DNA from: Pieris napi
Taxonomy: Eukaryota; Arthropoda; Insecta; Lepidoptera; Pieridae
Direction of reading: 5' to 3'
DNA: 64,000 nt
Assembly (NCBI RefSeq): GCF_905475465.1
Contig: NC_062245.1
Location: 7,998,001 to 8,062,000, forward strand
The number at the start of each line of letters is the position of its first letter. Within the stretch, counting starts at the first letter, position 1. The translations under genes and the position numbers were made by a program. The notes below the pieces were generated by a model that was not told where the DNA came from, ran no database searches, and saw nothing but the letters and a program-made list of their open reading frames with translations. Shown here in pieces: positions 20,716 through 33,400 of this stretch.

Positions 20716-23367
20716 TTATTTTTCGTTTGCCGAAAATGATTTCCATGCAGGACAACGTCATAATATAATAACTGATATATAATTGTCAGCGCTCTATATG
20801 TACTAATCTGACACAGGTTTTGGTAGAAATCGTATCCAATATTTTCGCTTCCAAGTAACGGATTCAGTAGGTATCTCTTTTACATGTCGGTATTATAACA
20901 TGACAATGTAAGATATTCGAAGCTAGCAACTGCTTATTAGAAATGAGATATTTCGTACGAGCGTTCATCTATTATACCCCTTCAATGGTGTACCAATTAT
21001 CCTTCTTCAGATGTATTCAATACACATACATCAACCGATGTTTCATGATCGCCTTTTGTACTGAACTGTGCTTCGGAGAAATTCTATAGTTATTAATTAA
21101 ATCTAATAAGCCAATTTCGTATTTAGTATGCCATAATCAGTGGCGTTAATTAATTCAGTCTAGATATGCTCCAACGATGATTGAGCGTTGCGGCCGACTG
21201 CATCATATAGCTCTCCCTATAATACACTAGCAACGTATTTGTGGTTTGATGTACACAAGTACCAAATCTTCAATAACTTACTGACATTATATAGACATTA
21301 TTGTTAGAATGGTTGTATGTTATTAGTTTATTAACTTCTGCTTGTTGCTTTTTAAATTTAATAGTTGTGTGGTAATTTACCTAACCTTTAAAATAAACAC
21401 GAAAATATATAATTCAATTATAATTCAATATATATATATATATGATAAGTGAGAAGATTGAAAAGGACAAAACCATTTGAATTATTAAATTATTATAAAT
21501 ATAGTAAATTAGGTTAGACTGAAATTTTTTAGTAGTCTTAAGTTAGACTAGATCGTAATGTTGTATGATGTCTTTGAGCAGAGACAATTTATTTAAAAAA
21601 ATACATAAAACACCTACTAATCTTATCAAGATCGCTAAGAGCAAAATTTGCCTAAAAGTATTTTTAGTTACAATTCCATCATTGAATTTGTGATCATTTG
21701 AATTTAGATGAAAATATTTTCTCTAATAGTGGAGTAAAAAAAGATTACATCGAATATACAAACTATGCAAGTTTGACTTATTCAATAAAAACTCCGTGAT
21801 ATCGAATAATAGGCTTTATCTGAGAGTGCTACGTGATCCTACAAGCCCGACAATGTCGCACACTTTACGCCTGAATAATAAACTTTAACGTCGCTATAAC
21901 TGTTAGTTATCACACTATTCTTATCCCGCTGGAGAGATCGCTGGATGGAAATAAAACTACACTGTCCTTTTAAAAGATTATACTTCATATTATTCTATGT
22001 ATATAGATGTGTATCTTGTTTGATACACTTAGTGCCGGAGCGGTGAATGATACTAAATGAATTTTATATCACGTTGCGATAGGAGCTTTTAACAGTAACG
22101 CTGTATATACTATGTACTAGTTAGAACTTGTGTATAGCTGAGGTATTCCAGTTGTCTTGACGCCAAAAATGGTGTTAATTTTTTGAATTTGAATTTGACT
22201 TTTCTATGTGTTTACGTGTTGTTCCCACGATAATGTAAGTACGTGCTCCTATTTCACCATGCCTCCTGCTGATAGAGGACAAGTCTTTGTATTTTTTTAA
22301 TTTATGTAATTATTATTAATTACTTGATATGTCACGTGGAACATGGTGTAATGGCTGCAGCTCCTTACAAACGTTGTGTAAAAAAATGGCGATTAAAAAG
22401 AGTGGCGGAGAGTTGATTGCCAGTTCTTCTCTCCCGTTCTACGCCCTTGATTTGAGAACTGGCAGTAAATGTAAAATTAGAAGCATTAATATGTATTTCT
22501 TTTCTGACGAGTCATAGGTGTAAATTATGTTACCTAAATGATTTTTTACTCACTTTACTTACTTGAGATATAAAAGAATCTTAATAATATTTTTCTTTCC
22601 CGCCAACGTCCTCTACCCACAGGTAATATTTATACGCCATACGTACGAATATAAATACTTTTGTAAACCCTACAAAAGCTTGATAAAAATACGATTGAAA
22701 CAAAATTTATTCAGTCGTCAAATAATAATGATACAAATTGTGTTTTTAATGACAGACAGATCAATGATATTTTGTAAACGGTGTCGTTTTACTAATTTGG
22801 TTTATATAAAAAGCGTTAACTGGTCTCCGTTACATTGACATACGATTCAGAGTCGTAATTTAGGTAGTTATATATCCTGTATGTGAAATCCAATATGTTT
22901 TTGACATACGGGAGTCATACTTATCGCTAAGTCTTGACTGAGCTTGCTTAAGCTATTGTGATAAAGGGTAATTTGGATACTATAACTATATATATAATAT
23001 TTGTATCTGTATAATGCTTCTTGCATTATCTACAAATTAAGCATAAAACACTAACAAACTTATACTTAGTTCCGAAGTACGTTCGATGTATGTAGAATTA
23101 ATGTTTCATTGAAATGGTAACTTGAACAGTGAACTTCTGAGATCTTCTCTATAGATATTTCTATACGAATTAAATATAAACTTATTTTGAAAGGCAACAA
23201 CCAATATCAAGACAAAGGAGCATATTATAATGCAATAATCTTGCGACTCGCATATATTGAATTCTCAAAGAATGCAAAATGAAATCTTCCTCAGCTTACG
23301 TCAAACAAATATCGAATACTGTTCCGACAATATTTTTTACATTTCAAAGTCAAATATATTACTTTAA
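20716..23367. other. Long AT-rich non-coding stretch
   Basis: It contains a short (TA)n run near 21428-21442 but no gene or bounded element that I recognise. Open frames at 22329-22517 and 22563-22838 lack domains. Confidence 0.5.
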
Positions 23368-23602
23368 GGGTTTGTTTCACAATGTATAAAGTACCAAATA
23401 GCTATGCAACACATAAATTATTTGGAAGATAAATTGTGCTATTTGACACTTCATCGGACTCATACTTATGATGGACTTTATGTGGCGAATAGTGCTATCT
23501 GACAGTCGTGAAACGCAACAATAGTGTTTATCCTACCAATAAGTAATAAATAGCTAATTTGGAACTTATGTAGAACTTATCCGTACATTTTGAAACAGAC
23601 CC
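23368..23602. mobile_element. Second copy of the gggtctgtttcac MITE, 235 bp
   Basis: It has the same termini and body as 17981-18240, with a deletion near the left end that removes the repeated accgtac segment. The flanks are taa and gta, so the target duplication has decayed. Confidence 0.85.
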
Positions 23603-23964
23603 GTAGTCAATACTTGCATCTTGTATGTATTTACGCGTTCATTAAGCTATCGTATACGTTATAATATAAACTATAACTCGGGGAAATAATAATTGTTAAT
23701 CGAATACTTGTTCATTGTTTCATTTCTTTGCTACTTTTAAAAGCAAACCTTATAACTGATTCTTTAATGGATTGAATAAAGATGTAAACAGTAAAATACC
23801 CATTTCTAAAGCATTGCTCTGCCCTGTGCGAATTCACTTCCTTACCTTTTATTTATAAGTCCTTTGAGCGTTCAATGAATAGTCACAATGAAGCCGTTGT
23901 CATTTCATTTCTTACAAAATACCTTAGACAATGCATTCTATTTCAAAAAAGATTTTATACAATA

Positions 23965-24325
23965 CTAGCTGACCCGGCAAACGTTGTTTTGCCATTACTT
24001 CTAGGAAACATTTTTTAGATCAATAAAAATTACTATAATAAAAAATAGGTATTGATTGTTGAGGGGTGGAAATTAGGGGAGGGGTTGTATGTATTTTTGT
24101 ATGCTGTATTATAAAAAAAATAAAAACAAAAAAATTGTCTAAATAATAAAAAATATTTTTTTTCGGGTGGACTATCTATCTTTCAAACCCCTTATCACTT
24201 AGGGGGTTGAAAGATAAATAGTAGCCGATTCTCAGACTTACTGAATATTCATAAGAATCGGTCGAGCCGTTTCGGAGGAGTATGGGAACGAACATTGTGA
24301 CACGAGAATTTTATATATTAGAAGA
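23965..24325 (-). mobile_element. Non-autonomous Helitron, 361 bp
   Basis: On the minus strand the element begins TCTTCTAATATATAAAATTC after an A. It ends with ggcaaaacaacgtttgcc, which can form a stem-loop (ggcaaa/tttgcc), then gggtcagCTAG, followed by T. A 5' TC, a 3' hairpin and CTAG at an A^T insertion point are the Helitron hallmarks. It has no coding capacity. Confidence 0.8.
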
Positions 24326-24369
24326 TTATTGATTGGCAAGGAGGTTTTAGCTTTAGGTAGGCTTTAGTT

Positions 24370-24470
24370 GGCTTTAGTTTAGCCTAGTGATTAAGTAATC
24401 GATTCTTAGCAGGCATGAGTTTAAACTCCAGCTGTGCGCCAATTAATTTTTCCATTTGCCCATCTCGTAC
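24370..24470 (+). repeat. Degenerate tRNA-like SINE fragment
   Basis: The run agtttagcctagtgattaag followed by a gcatgagtttaaactcc block has the spacing of A and B boxes seen in the better SINEs of this window, but both boxes are damaged. It is a weak call. Confidence 0.35.
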
Positions 24471-25380
24471 ATCAAATATATTTTGATTTAAATTTCTCAA
24501 CAGGATTATGGGAATTATTTGTATTACTATTTGTAAACAAATAGACAAGCAATACAAGAAACTAACTGTTTATTTCACTACAGAATAGATAAGATAGAGA
24601 TTTTGAAACATAAAGATACCTCTTTGACTAGCATTTCATTCTGTATAGATGAAAGGATTATGAAGTATTATTGTTTTCGTAACAATAATACTTCGACTAT
24701 TGCTTTACTCGAAACAGATATTACACATTTATTCTCTAGGCCTACATTACTCTTTCGTCCTTATTCAGTAGATAATATTTATACTTTTATCAAAAGTTTT
24801 AGTAAAACCCAGTCGTTAAATCAGTGGCAACATATCATTAAAGAAGCAAAATTGCAGCATCAATTCCCATTTCATTTCTGAACGTATTTCAACGAGCAAT
24901 TTGTGAGAAATCAATCCGTAGCAAGTTTGTAGCAGTTCCGTAGCAAAGTTTACCAAATCCGTAGCTAATGTTTTCTGACATATCCGACATGACCGGCGAA
25001 GCATGGCATATTCAGAACATGATTCAAAGAATTCTTTTAGAATTATATATGAGTTTCAACATTCTATTTTTGGAGCTGTTAGACGAGTTATATGACTGAT
25101 TCTATTAATAAATGTGTTGTAGATGTCAAATAATTTTATAATTCAATATCTATTTCAGTACTTATCAGTCTCGTCGCGCTTATTTATTTTGTAGATGAAA
25201 ATTTTAATAAGAAACGTGACATAATATCCTTTAATATTAAATATAAATAGTGTGTCTATGCATATTATATATGTAGTATGTAAGTTTATAGATTAAGAAA
25301 TGTAATAAATATAAGTATAATTTCAACACTATTAAACGCATTACTTACTGACTAAGTAATGTGTTCTGATTATAAAAAAA
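24471..25380. other. Non-coding, no feature recognised
   Basis: There is a frame of 92 codons at 24603-24881 with no domain that I recognise. A local near-repeat of ccgtagcaa-type words lies at 24918-24966. No gene is supported. Confidence 0.45.
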
Positions 25381-25720
25381 GGGTGCGTGTACTTACGTAC
25401 GCGCGTAAGAAGTTATACTTCTTTGACATTTTTAAAAATAGTTTTTGATTGCATGCAAATAATTAATTACAATTAAATAATCAAAGACTGGAAAAGGAGT
25501 CATTATAGTCAATAAAGTTCAGTTTTCATTTGAAAAATTAAATAAATAAATATTTAATATTATTCTCTTACATTAAGTGTAACATAAATTCTATTATTAT
25601 TCGAATGTTGTTTTTAAATTATGTCCAATGCCGTAGCATCTTCCGTGGGCAACTTCATTCTGTTAATTTTGTGTCACGGTGCGCGCGTATCGTAAAATTT
25701 CACTCACATTATTTTAAGTC
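25381..25720. repeat. Interspersed repeat: inverted partner of 11041-11236, extended
   Basis: 25381-25577 is the near-complete reverse complement of 11041-11236. The following part to 25720 (ttttgtgtcacggtgcgcgc, then tcgtaaaatttcactc) matches the minus strand of 3740-3800. This copy therefore joins the two repeat pieces and shows that they belong to one family. Confidence 0.75.
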
Positions 25721-26514
25721 AACGATTCATACCTTAACGGCTCAGTCCGAACCATTTCCTCGGAGGTTCCTTAAACAGGTTAAAGAAATTTAAAGCCACA
25801 TTTGATAGCTCTATAGAGATATATCTCTATACCATAAATATTCTGCATCCACCTATGTTTTAAGACGGAAATTTCCAAAGAAACATACACAAAACACAGT
25901 CTTTAAAATTGAACTATTGTCTGAAAAACCACATTCTAAATCAAAAATATTTTAAATCTCTTAAAATGCTTATTAGAACGTAATTCACCCATCGTTATCG
26001 CAGACGGCAATAACACCAAAATCTTCACTCGAATAACGCCCTTAATGTTCGAAACTTTTGGAATAAAACGGTTTGAACCCAACAATGTATGATTGCTCAG
26101 CTCCTCGTTAAGTCTTATAATGATCAGAATAGAGATAGCCTCGAATAAATGACTATTTTAGTCTAGCTATGCAAAATGTCTTTTCATATAATAACTTTAA
26201 ACCTATATTAATATTATTCAGCATATTTGAAACCTCACATAACCTTTATACAATTCCAGTTTAAATATCACAATTTTATCGAAAAATATGATAGATCAAT
26301 ATTTAAAGTCTTAGAATCTTAAAAAAACAGCTATCCTTATAAAAGTGTCCAATCCAATCCAAGATAGTTTTTACGTAGGGATGTGAATTCAATGTGATGC
26401 GACAGTATTATTCTGTGGTATTGATTGTCACAGTGGGAAACTTCTATTAGTATATTAGTCCGATTAGTATAGTAAATAAAACCCAGTAGCGCTACCATAT
26501 TTTAGGGCAAATCG
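25721..26514. other. Non-coding, no feature recognised
   Basis: No gene or bounded element is supported. Confidence 0.45.
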
Positions 26515-26637
26515 GCGAGTGATCAGCCTTCTGTGCCTGAGTTTTTGGCACTGAGGTTCCTCACGATAATTCCTTTCCTTATATAAAAATAAATTTCCAT
26601 CCACAGCTGGGATTCGAACGACCTCAAGTACAGAACC
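26515..26637 (-). mobile_element. SINE fragment, minus strand
   Basis: On the minus strand it holds a gaggtcgttcgaatcccag B-box region, a cgtgaggaacctcagtgcca body and a cacagaaggctgatcact block. These are the same landmarks as the SINEs at 19178 and 56788. It abuts the CR1-like LINE. Confidence 0.7.
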
Positions 26638-27512
26638 ATGGGATCAAGCGAAACAAACCCCTTTATTGAGATGGGGTTTCGCTGTATCGCTATTGAATAT
26701 TTCAGAGAGCCCTGCCATCCGCCACCTCCTCAGCTCAATCTTGACTTATCTCCTCCGGTGCTAGCTCTTACAGCAAAGGCCGGTGTTGATACACAGAAAA
26801 ATAAAACCATTTTCTTTTGTGATGACATAGGTTCAGGCTTTGGAAAAATCCTACATAATTACCTTAGCCATAGTTTTACCAATCATAGTTACCATAACAT
26901 AAGTTTTAAACAAATAATTAAACAAATTAAAAATTCAAACCTGGACAATTATTGGCTTTAGTTTTATTACTAGGTAACAGCATTGGTATTACCAAAAAGG
27001 ACATAGTGGATGGTGTCAGCACCTTATTAAAATTAAACATAGGAAAGCTGATGTTATGTGCTTTTCCCTACTCTGATACTCTGTCAGAGGTTGAAAATAA
27101 TCATATTTTTAAATTGAATAATACTATTCACATGTTGACATGTCGTCATAGTGACAAATTATTATATTTTGACACTAATAAGTTTGTTAGTGGTTCTAAG
27201 TTAACTCAGAGAACTTTATCTCTATCTTTGGAATGTAGACGGTTGATTGCTATGTTAATAGCATACAATATTAACAAGGTTATAGCTAATATAACAAATT
27301 CTAGGATTAGTGACGAGACTGTGTTGCCTAGTTACACTAACAACACAGTGATTGATAATATATCTTTATGTTGTACGAAGGAGGGTCCACCTATAATACC
27401 AACATACTTGGAGGCCAATACCAGTCAGATAGAGTATACTCTTCCTGCTGGAACACATACCTTAGGTTATTCTACAACTGTAGAGGTCACTCCGGATAGT
27501 ACTTTAAACTAG
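26638..27512 (+). pseudogene. LINE ORF1 with esterase-like (SGNH) domain, frameshifted
   Basis: The first frame (26638-26961) ends near DNYWL, and the reading continues in another frame from about 26952 to 27512. The sequence around residue 62 (IFFCDDIGSGFGKIL) and the later LLLGNSIG suggest the first and third blocks of the SGNH esterase fold. In CR1-like LINEs the esterase sits in ORF1. The nucleophile Ser expected in the first block is replaced (DDIG), so activity is doubtful even before the frameshift. There are no PHD-type Cys/His pairs at the start, so the N-terminus is probably truncated. It is followed by the endonuclease remnant. Confidence 0.65.
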
Positions 27513-27589
27513 GCTGTAAGACAACAGAAGTTAACCGTTTAAATAATCAATTATTATTTGTGGATAATAAAAAGGTAGCTTCTGTTCAG

Positions 27590-29261
27590 CTCCGGGCTAT
27601 CAGAATCTATCTGTATTTGATTCTGTAATGGAAGATGTGTTAAAAAAACTTAGTACTAGTAGTAAATCAATCATCATAAGTGGTGATTTTAATATTAACT
27701 TATTAGAAACAAACTCAAATAGTATCAGATCAATAAGTCTTTTTAAATCATTTAATCTGTCTAATGTTTTTATGGAACCAACTAGAGTGACAGCTTCTTC
27801 TGCCACTTGTATAGATAATATTTTTTGTAATTGTGATTACTTACATAAAGAAATTGTTAATAAATTGCCTTCTGATCACAGTGGACAAACAATAACGTTT
27901 TGTGCCTACATACCTGTACAAAAAATTCAAATAAGGTATAGGCCAATTACATGTAAAAATTTAGAGAAATTAAATTATACCTTGACCAGTAAATTGTGTG
28001 TTCAAAACTTTAATAATATTTGGGACCCTAATGAGTTCTATGCGGAGTTTTTTACCTTGTTAAAATCGCAATTTAATGACATTGTTCCACAAAAGACAAA
28101 AAGTATTTACACCAAGTTCTTATTTAGTGATTGGGCGACTCCAGGTATTCGTAAGAGCAGGGATAAACTTTTTGAACTATATGGCCTAAGGCAACATGTA
28201 AAAAATACAAACTTTCATCAGCATGTTGCGAAATATTCAAAAACTTTTAAAAGTGTGTGCAAAATTGCTAAAGCACTGTATATTAGTAATAAAATAAAAT
28301 CAGCGGATGACAAAATAAAAACTACCTGGCAAATAATAAATAATGAAACTGGTAGAAAAAAACAGCGTAATACTGAATTTAACTTAGAGACTGCACATGG
28401 CCCAATAAACTCAAATGCAGAAATAGCTCAGGAATTTGAAAACTTTTTTATCAATATTCCCTTTAAAACTACCGAAGCTTTAAGTTCATCATCCGCACTT
28501 TCTTTTGCGTTACTTACGAAGAATGTAAGGGCATGCCCTACGGAGTTTCGATTTCAATATACAAACCCCCAGGCTGTTATGAAAGCTTTTAAAGATCTTA
28601 AAATTAAATCTACAGAAGATCTTTGGGGATTGTCTGTAAAAGTCTGTAGTTCTATCATCGAAACTATTGCGCCTTATTTAGCTTTCATATTTAACACCAG
28701 CATAGACCAAGGAGTCTTTCCGAATCTCATGAAACACAGTAAAGTAGTTCCGTTGTTCAAATCCGGTGATAGTAAAGAACCCAATAATTATAGACCTGTG
28801 TCAATTCTGCCAGCTCTCAGTAAGGTGTTTGAAAAGTTAATGCTCAATCAAATGTTATGTCACTTTAATAAAAACTCCATCTTTCATGAACAACAGTACG
28901 GTTTCACCAAAGGGCGTTGTACAACTGACGCCGGTGTCTCCCTAATCAAGAACATTTTTAACGCTTGGGAGGAAGCACAAGATGCCATTGGAATCTTTTG
29001 CGACCTTTCGAAGGCGTTCGATTGCGTAAACCATGAGACTCTTCTGCTGAAACTTAATCACTAAGGGATTAAGAACAAAGCTCTGGACTTACTAAGATCT
29101 TACTTGAAAAACAGACAGGTTAAAGTTCAGGTTAACGGCATAAACTCGTTAGGGTCTGAAATTACAATGGGCGTTCCTCAAGGTTCAATATTGGGTCCAT
29201 TCCTCTTTTTAGTATACATAAATGATTTACCCCAATTAGTTCAGAATAAACCGAAGATGGT
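27590..29261 (+). pseudogene. LINE ORF2 part 1: endonuclease remainder and RT fingers/palm
   Basis: The frame open at 27628-29064 begins near the endonuclease GDFN block (IISGDFNINLL) and keeps the CIDNIF and SDHSG blocks. The first endonuclease half, including the catalytic Asn and Glu, has been deleted. The RT follows with NNYRPVSILPALSKVFE, QYGFTKGRCTTDA and DLSKAFDCVNHETLL. A TAA at 29062-29064 replaces a codon in the KLNH-GIKNK stretch. The same frame continues with MGVPQGSILGPFLFLVYIND until the BEL element cuts it at 29261, just before the FADD catalytic motif. Confidence 0.85.
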
Positions 29262-29460
29262 TGTTCACGCGCACGGCACATGATCTGCGCCGGCGGGAGT
29301 GGGGCGCGGGCGCCGCGGCTGCGACCGACCGGCAGTTACATTACGGACGCACGGCGCGCGACACGAATAAGAATTTTATTTTAATACACATTTAAATCCA
29401 GTCCAGGTTTTGTTTGATTGCTGCAATTGCAAATTCATCAGCCAATCCATCTCCCGGACA
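29262..29460 (+). repeat. BEL/Pao 5' LTR, 199 bp
   Basis: It begins tgttcacgcgcacggcacat and ends ccatctcccggaca. The first 120 bases are very GC-rich and CpG-rich, unlike the surroundings, and the last 80 are AT-rich. It presumably carries the promoter and the polyadenylation signals (aataagaattttatttt at about 29367-29384). Confidence 0.95.
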
Positions 29461-29465
29461 AAATT

Positions 29466-29482
29466 TGGCGACCGTGACAGGA
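29466..29482 (+). promoter_or_regulatory. Primer-binding site, tRNA-Arg type
   Basis: tggcgaccgtgacagga begins five bases after the 5' LTR. It is complementary to a 3' end reading TCCTGTCACGGTCGCCA, which is the 3' end of an insect tRNA-Arg plus CCA as I know it. It would prime minus-strand DNA synthesis. Confidence 0.8.
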
Positions 29483-29787
29483 CATCGGTCTGCATCCAAG
29501 GGCCGGTGAAGTCCAGAAGACCATAAGAATATATTCAGAAGATTCATAAGGAAGTAAGCCCGTTCCTTACCTAATCACTTCCCTTGCACCGATTTGCATC
29601 GATTTCAATCAATGTTAAATAGTGTCGTGAGTTAATCTAAAAAGTGCGTTAATTACTTGTTTTAAAGTCTATTTTCCAAGTAAATAGTCGATTAAAATTC
29701 CGAGTTACACGTATAGAATCATTCAACGGGTACTACGGAAATCTACCTACAAGTTTAAAAAAAGTAAAACTAACGTTTAGTTCTACA

Positions 29788-30010
29788 TTTAACTGCCCAA
29801 ACTAGGGGTACAATATTTAACTGCCCAAACTAGGGGTACAATATTTACTATTTTCTTTGTCTTTACGTTTGCAATAAGTATTTTTGCGCGTTATAGATAT
29901 TTAACTGCCCAAACTAGGGGTACAATATTTACTATTTCCTTTGTCTTTACGTTTGCATTAAGTAACTTTGCGCGTTATAGATATTTAACGGCCCAAACTA
30001 GGGGTCACAA
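29788..30010 (+). repeat. Tandem repeats in the BEL leader
   Basis: atttaactgcccaaactagg followed by ggtacaatattta occurs four times with variation, at about 29787, 29816, 29899 and 29979. Two of the units are about 80 bases long and contain tttgtctttacgtttgca. The array lies between the primer-binding site and the gag start, so it is part of the RNA leader and could be a packaging or translation element. Confidence 0.85.
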
Positions 30011-30478
30011 CTGTATATACATATGTATACAGTACTATTTTCCTTTGAATTATAGTATAGCAAAATAGTGTTACATAAAGTAACAATCCTACGTAATTAC
30101 CCAAACATAAAATCTTATTTTCTCCAATTGTTAAATAATAAATCTTTGAATTTAGAGTTCCGTAACTGTTAAACACTTATTATTTTCATTCGCTTTGCAT
30201 GAAATTTGAATATTTTCAACTATAGCCTTTTCTTAGTTCACAAATTTCCCTATCACTTCACGCGCTTAAATACGCGCATCTATTGCACATCGCTTAGCCG
30301 AGTCGCCGAACATTCCAGGTTGGGCGCGATCATTCTCCGCTGCGCGCTTGTTGCTGCGCGAGACCTATACTCGCGGTCCGGCCGCTGTGCAGCGCTGGGT
30401 CTACCCGCTTCGCCTCAACGGATTTTGGTTTGATTGCACATTCTTGCCCACATCTTTTATATCATTTGCAAATTAATC

Positions 30479-33400
30479 ATGGCTCAAAGTAAACTGTCGG
30501 ACCGGGATGAACTGGCTTTGTTAGTTCGTAAACGTGGTACAATTAAAGCGCGATTAACCGTGTTCAAAGATTTTCTCGGGGTTATCGAACAAATTGAAAT
30601 CGATAACATTACGTCAAAAAAATATAAGTGATATTAATGTGAGACTAACCAAAATAAAGGAATTGTTTTCAGACTTTGAAAAGGTCCAATCTGAAATAGA
30701 AGAATTAGATCTAGAAAGTAATTTAGATAAACGGTTGAACGAGAGAATCGATATTGAAGGCCAGTTCTTCGCGGTCATGTCTAGTGCCCAGGAAATAGTG
30801 TCAAAACGAGATGAGCGAGTCGAGGCTGTCCAGCATAGACTTTCTCTTGTAAGTAATTCCAGTAATACCAATAATAATAGCCACTTAAATAATCAAATTC
30901 GATTGCCGACAATAAAATTACCAACTTTTGATGGAAACTACTTGAAATGGCTGGAATTTCGAGACACTTTCGACTCGCTCATCAATGCAAATGATACTTT
31001 ACCTGACATTAGCAAATTTCATTACCTCAGGTCCTCACTAGAGGGTGGTGCCGTTGTGACGATAAAATCTATTGAGTTTACGAGTGAAAATTATCTGGTT
31101 GCATGGGAACTACTGTGTAACAGATATAATAACAAAAACGTACTGATTAATAACCACCTCAAATCGTTATTCAGCCTTGAATCTTTAAATAGGGAGTCGC
31201 ATAGATCACTCAGGTACATTATAGATCATGTTTCAAAGAATTTGAGGGCTTTAAATACGCTTGGTGAGCACACTGATAAGTGGGATAGTCTCGTAATTTA
31301 TATAGTAGTGCAAAAGCTAGATAGTGTAACTAGCATTAAGTGGGAAGAGTACAAATTGAACCTTGGTGGGTCGATAGAACTAGAAGATTTTTACCAATTT
31401 TTAAGACAACGTGCTGATATTTTAGAGACCGTCCAAGGCGGCTCTAGAGCAGTTCAGGTTAATAGAAATGAAAGGTTTGTTAGTAGTAAGGAACCAAGAC
31501 ACATTAAAACTTTTTTCTCATCTACGCCAAATGGATCATGTTTTATGTGTAATGAGAATCATCGTGTGTATAAATGTGATCAATTTAAGAATTTGAGTAT
31601 CGAAGCCAGGGAAGCAGAAGTTTCCAAACGCAAGCTCTGCTCCAATTGTCTTCGTCCAGGGCATTCCATTTCCAACTGTCGTCTCAGCTCCTGCAGAGCC
31701 TGTAACAAAAAGCATAATAGTTTATTATGTCATAATAATAATAGTGTCAATAAAGTATTGCAAAACGAAAGTAACTTGAACTTACAAACTAACGAGGTAA
31801 AACAAAACACTAACCATGAAAAACAAAATTTGAATACTATGGCTAGCACTAGCACTGTTCTGACCACACTTACCTCATACTCGAGTAACAGCGAAGTCCT
31901 CCTGGGCACTGCAGTGGTTGAAGTCGTCGTTGAGCGTGACAACAGTACTTACCTGGCACGCGTTCTTTTGGACTGTGGAAGTCAAAGTTCGTTTGTCACA
32001 GATAACCTGAAAAATAAACTTAAAATTAAAACTAATAGTACTAAGTCACGGTGTATAAGTGGACTGAACAATTCAATATCTACAGCCACTGAATATTGTA
32101 CATTAAAATTAAAGTCAAGAATTAATGCCTACACTACGGATGTACATTGTATGATTATATCAAATATTTCAGAAAACTTACCTAGTGTAGAAATCGATCC
32201 CGAGGATTTAAACATACCCAACAATACTGCACTCGCCGATCCAAACTTCCATAAAAGTAACAAAGTTGATATATTAATTGGGTCCGATGTAATGTGGAAT
32301 ATTGTTAAGGGAGGTTGCCAGATATCGTTAGGTGAAAATAAACCTAAGTTAATTTATTCGAAGTTTGGATGGTTGGTTTCAGGGCCCATGACTCTGGCCA
32401 TGCCATCTGTGAAGTGTAACAAGAAATCTGTATGTCATTTTAGTCAGGAAATTAAAGACTCACTTTCTAAATTTTGGGACTTGGAAAATTTCATAATGCC
32501 AAAACGATCATTGTCAACAGATGAACAAATCTGTGAAGATTCCTTTAATGAAAATACAATTCGCTTACCGTCAGGTAGATTCCAAGTAAAAATGCCTTTG
32601 CGCGAGTCTCCTGAGGCTCTTGGAGACTCTTACTCACTTGCTAAGAGATGTTTTTTAAATTTGGAAAGGCGTTTTCAAAAGCAGCCGAAATTAAAGGAAA
32701 TGTATAGTGATTTTATACATGAATATGCTACGTTAGGTCATTTGACAGAAATAGAGAAGCCGCCTATTGGAAATTATTTACCTCATCACGCGGTGCTGCG
32801 AGAGAAAAGCGAGACCACAAAACTTCGGGTCGTTTTTAACGGCTCTGCTCGCACAGCATCAGGTAAATCGTTAAATTATATCCAGTATGTGGGCCCAGTA
32901 GTACAAAATGATTTGATGTCAATTTTGTTGCGATTCCGCCAGCACAAGTATGTATTAACGGGGGACATTGAAAAAATGTTCCGCCAAGTAAAACTGGATG
33001 AATCGCAACGTCACTTACAGCTGATATTATGGCGAGACAATGAAGCTCAGCCTTTGCGAACATTGCAGCTCAATACTGTAACGTATGGGACAGCATCAGC
33101 CCCTTATCTGACCACCAGATGTTTAGTTCAGTTATCAACAGAGTGTTCAGACAAACGAGTAGCTAATACTATAAAAAACGATTTTTACTGTGACGATCTT
33201 ATAACCGGTTGTGATAACAAAACAGAACTCAAATACTTACGTGATGCAGTCGTCGACAAGTTGGCTGAGGCTTGCCTCCCACTTAGAAAATTTAGAACTA
33301 ACATTCCGAGTATATTTGCGAGTGAACCCATTTCAACCACATGTACTGAAAAGGATTTATCCCAGACAAATGATCAGTACTCTAACTTACAGAATCAATC

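Noticed and set aside
24603..24881. 92-codon plus-strand frame
   Set aside because: Random-looking composition with no motif. Partly mirrored by an equally open minus-strand frame.
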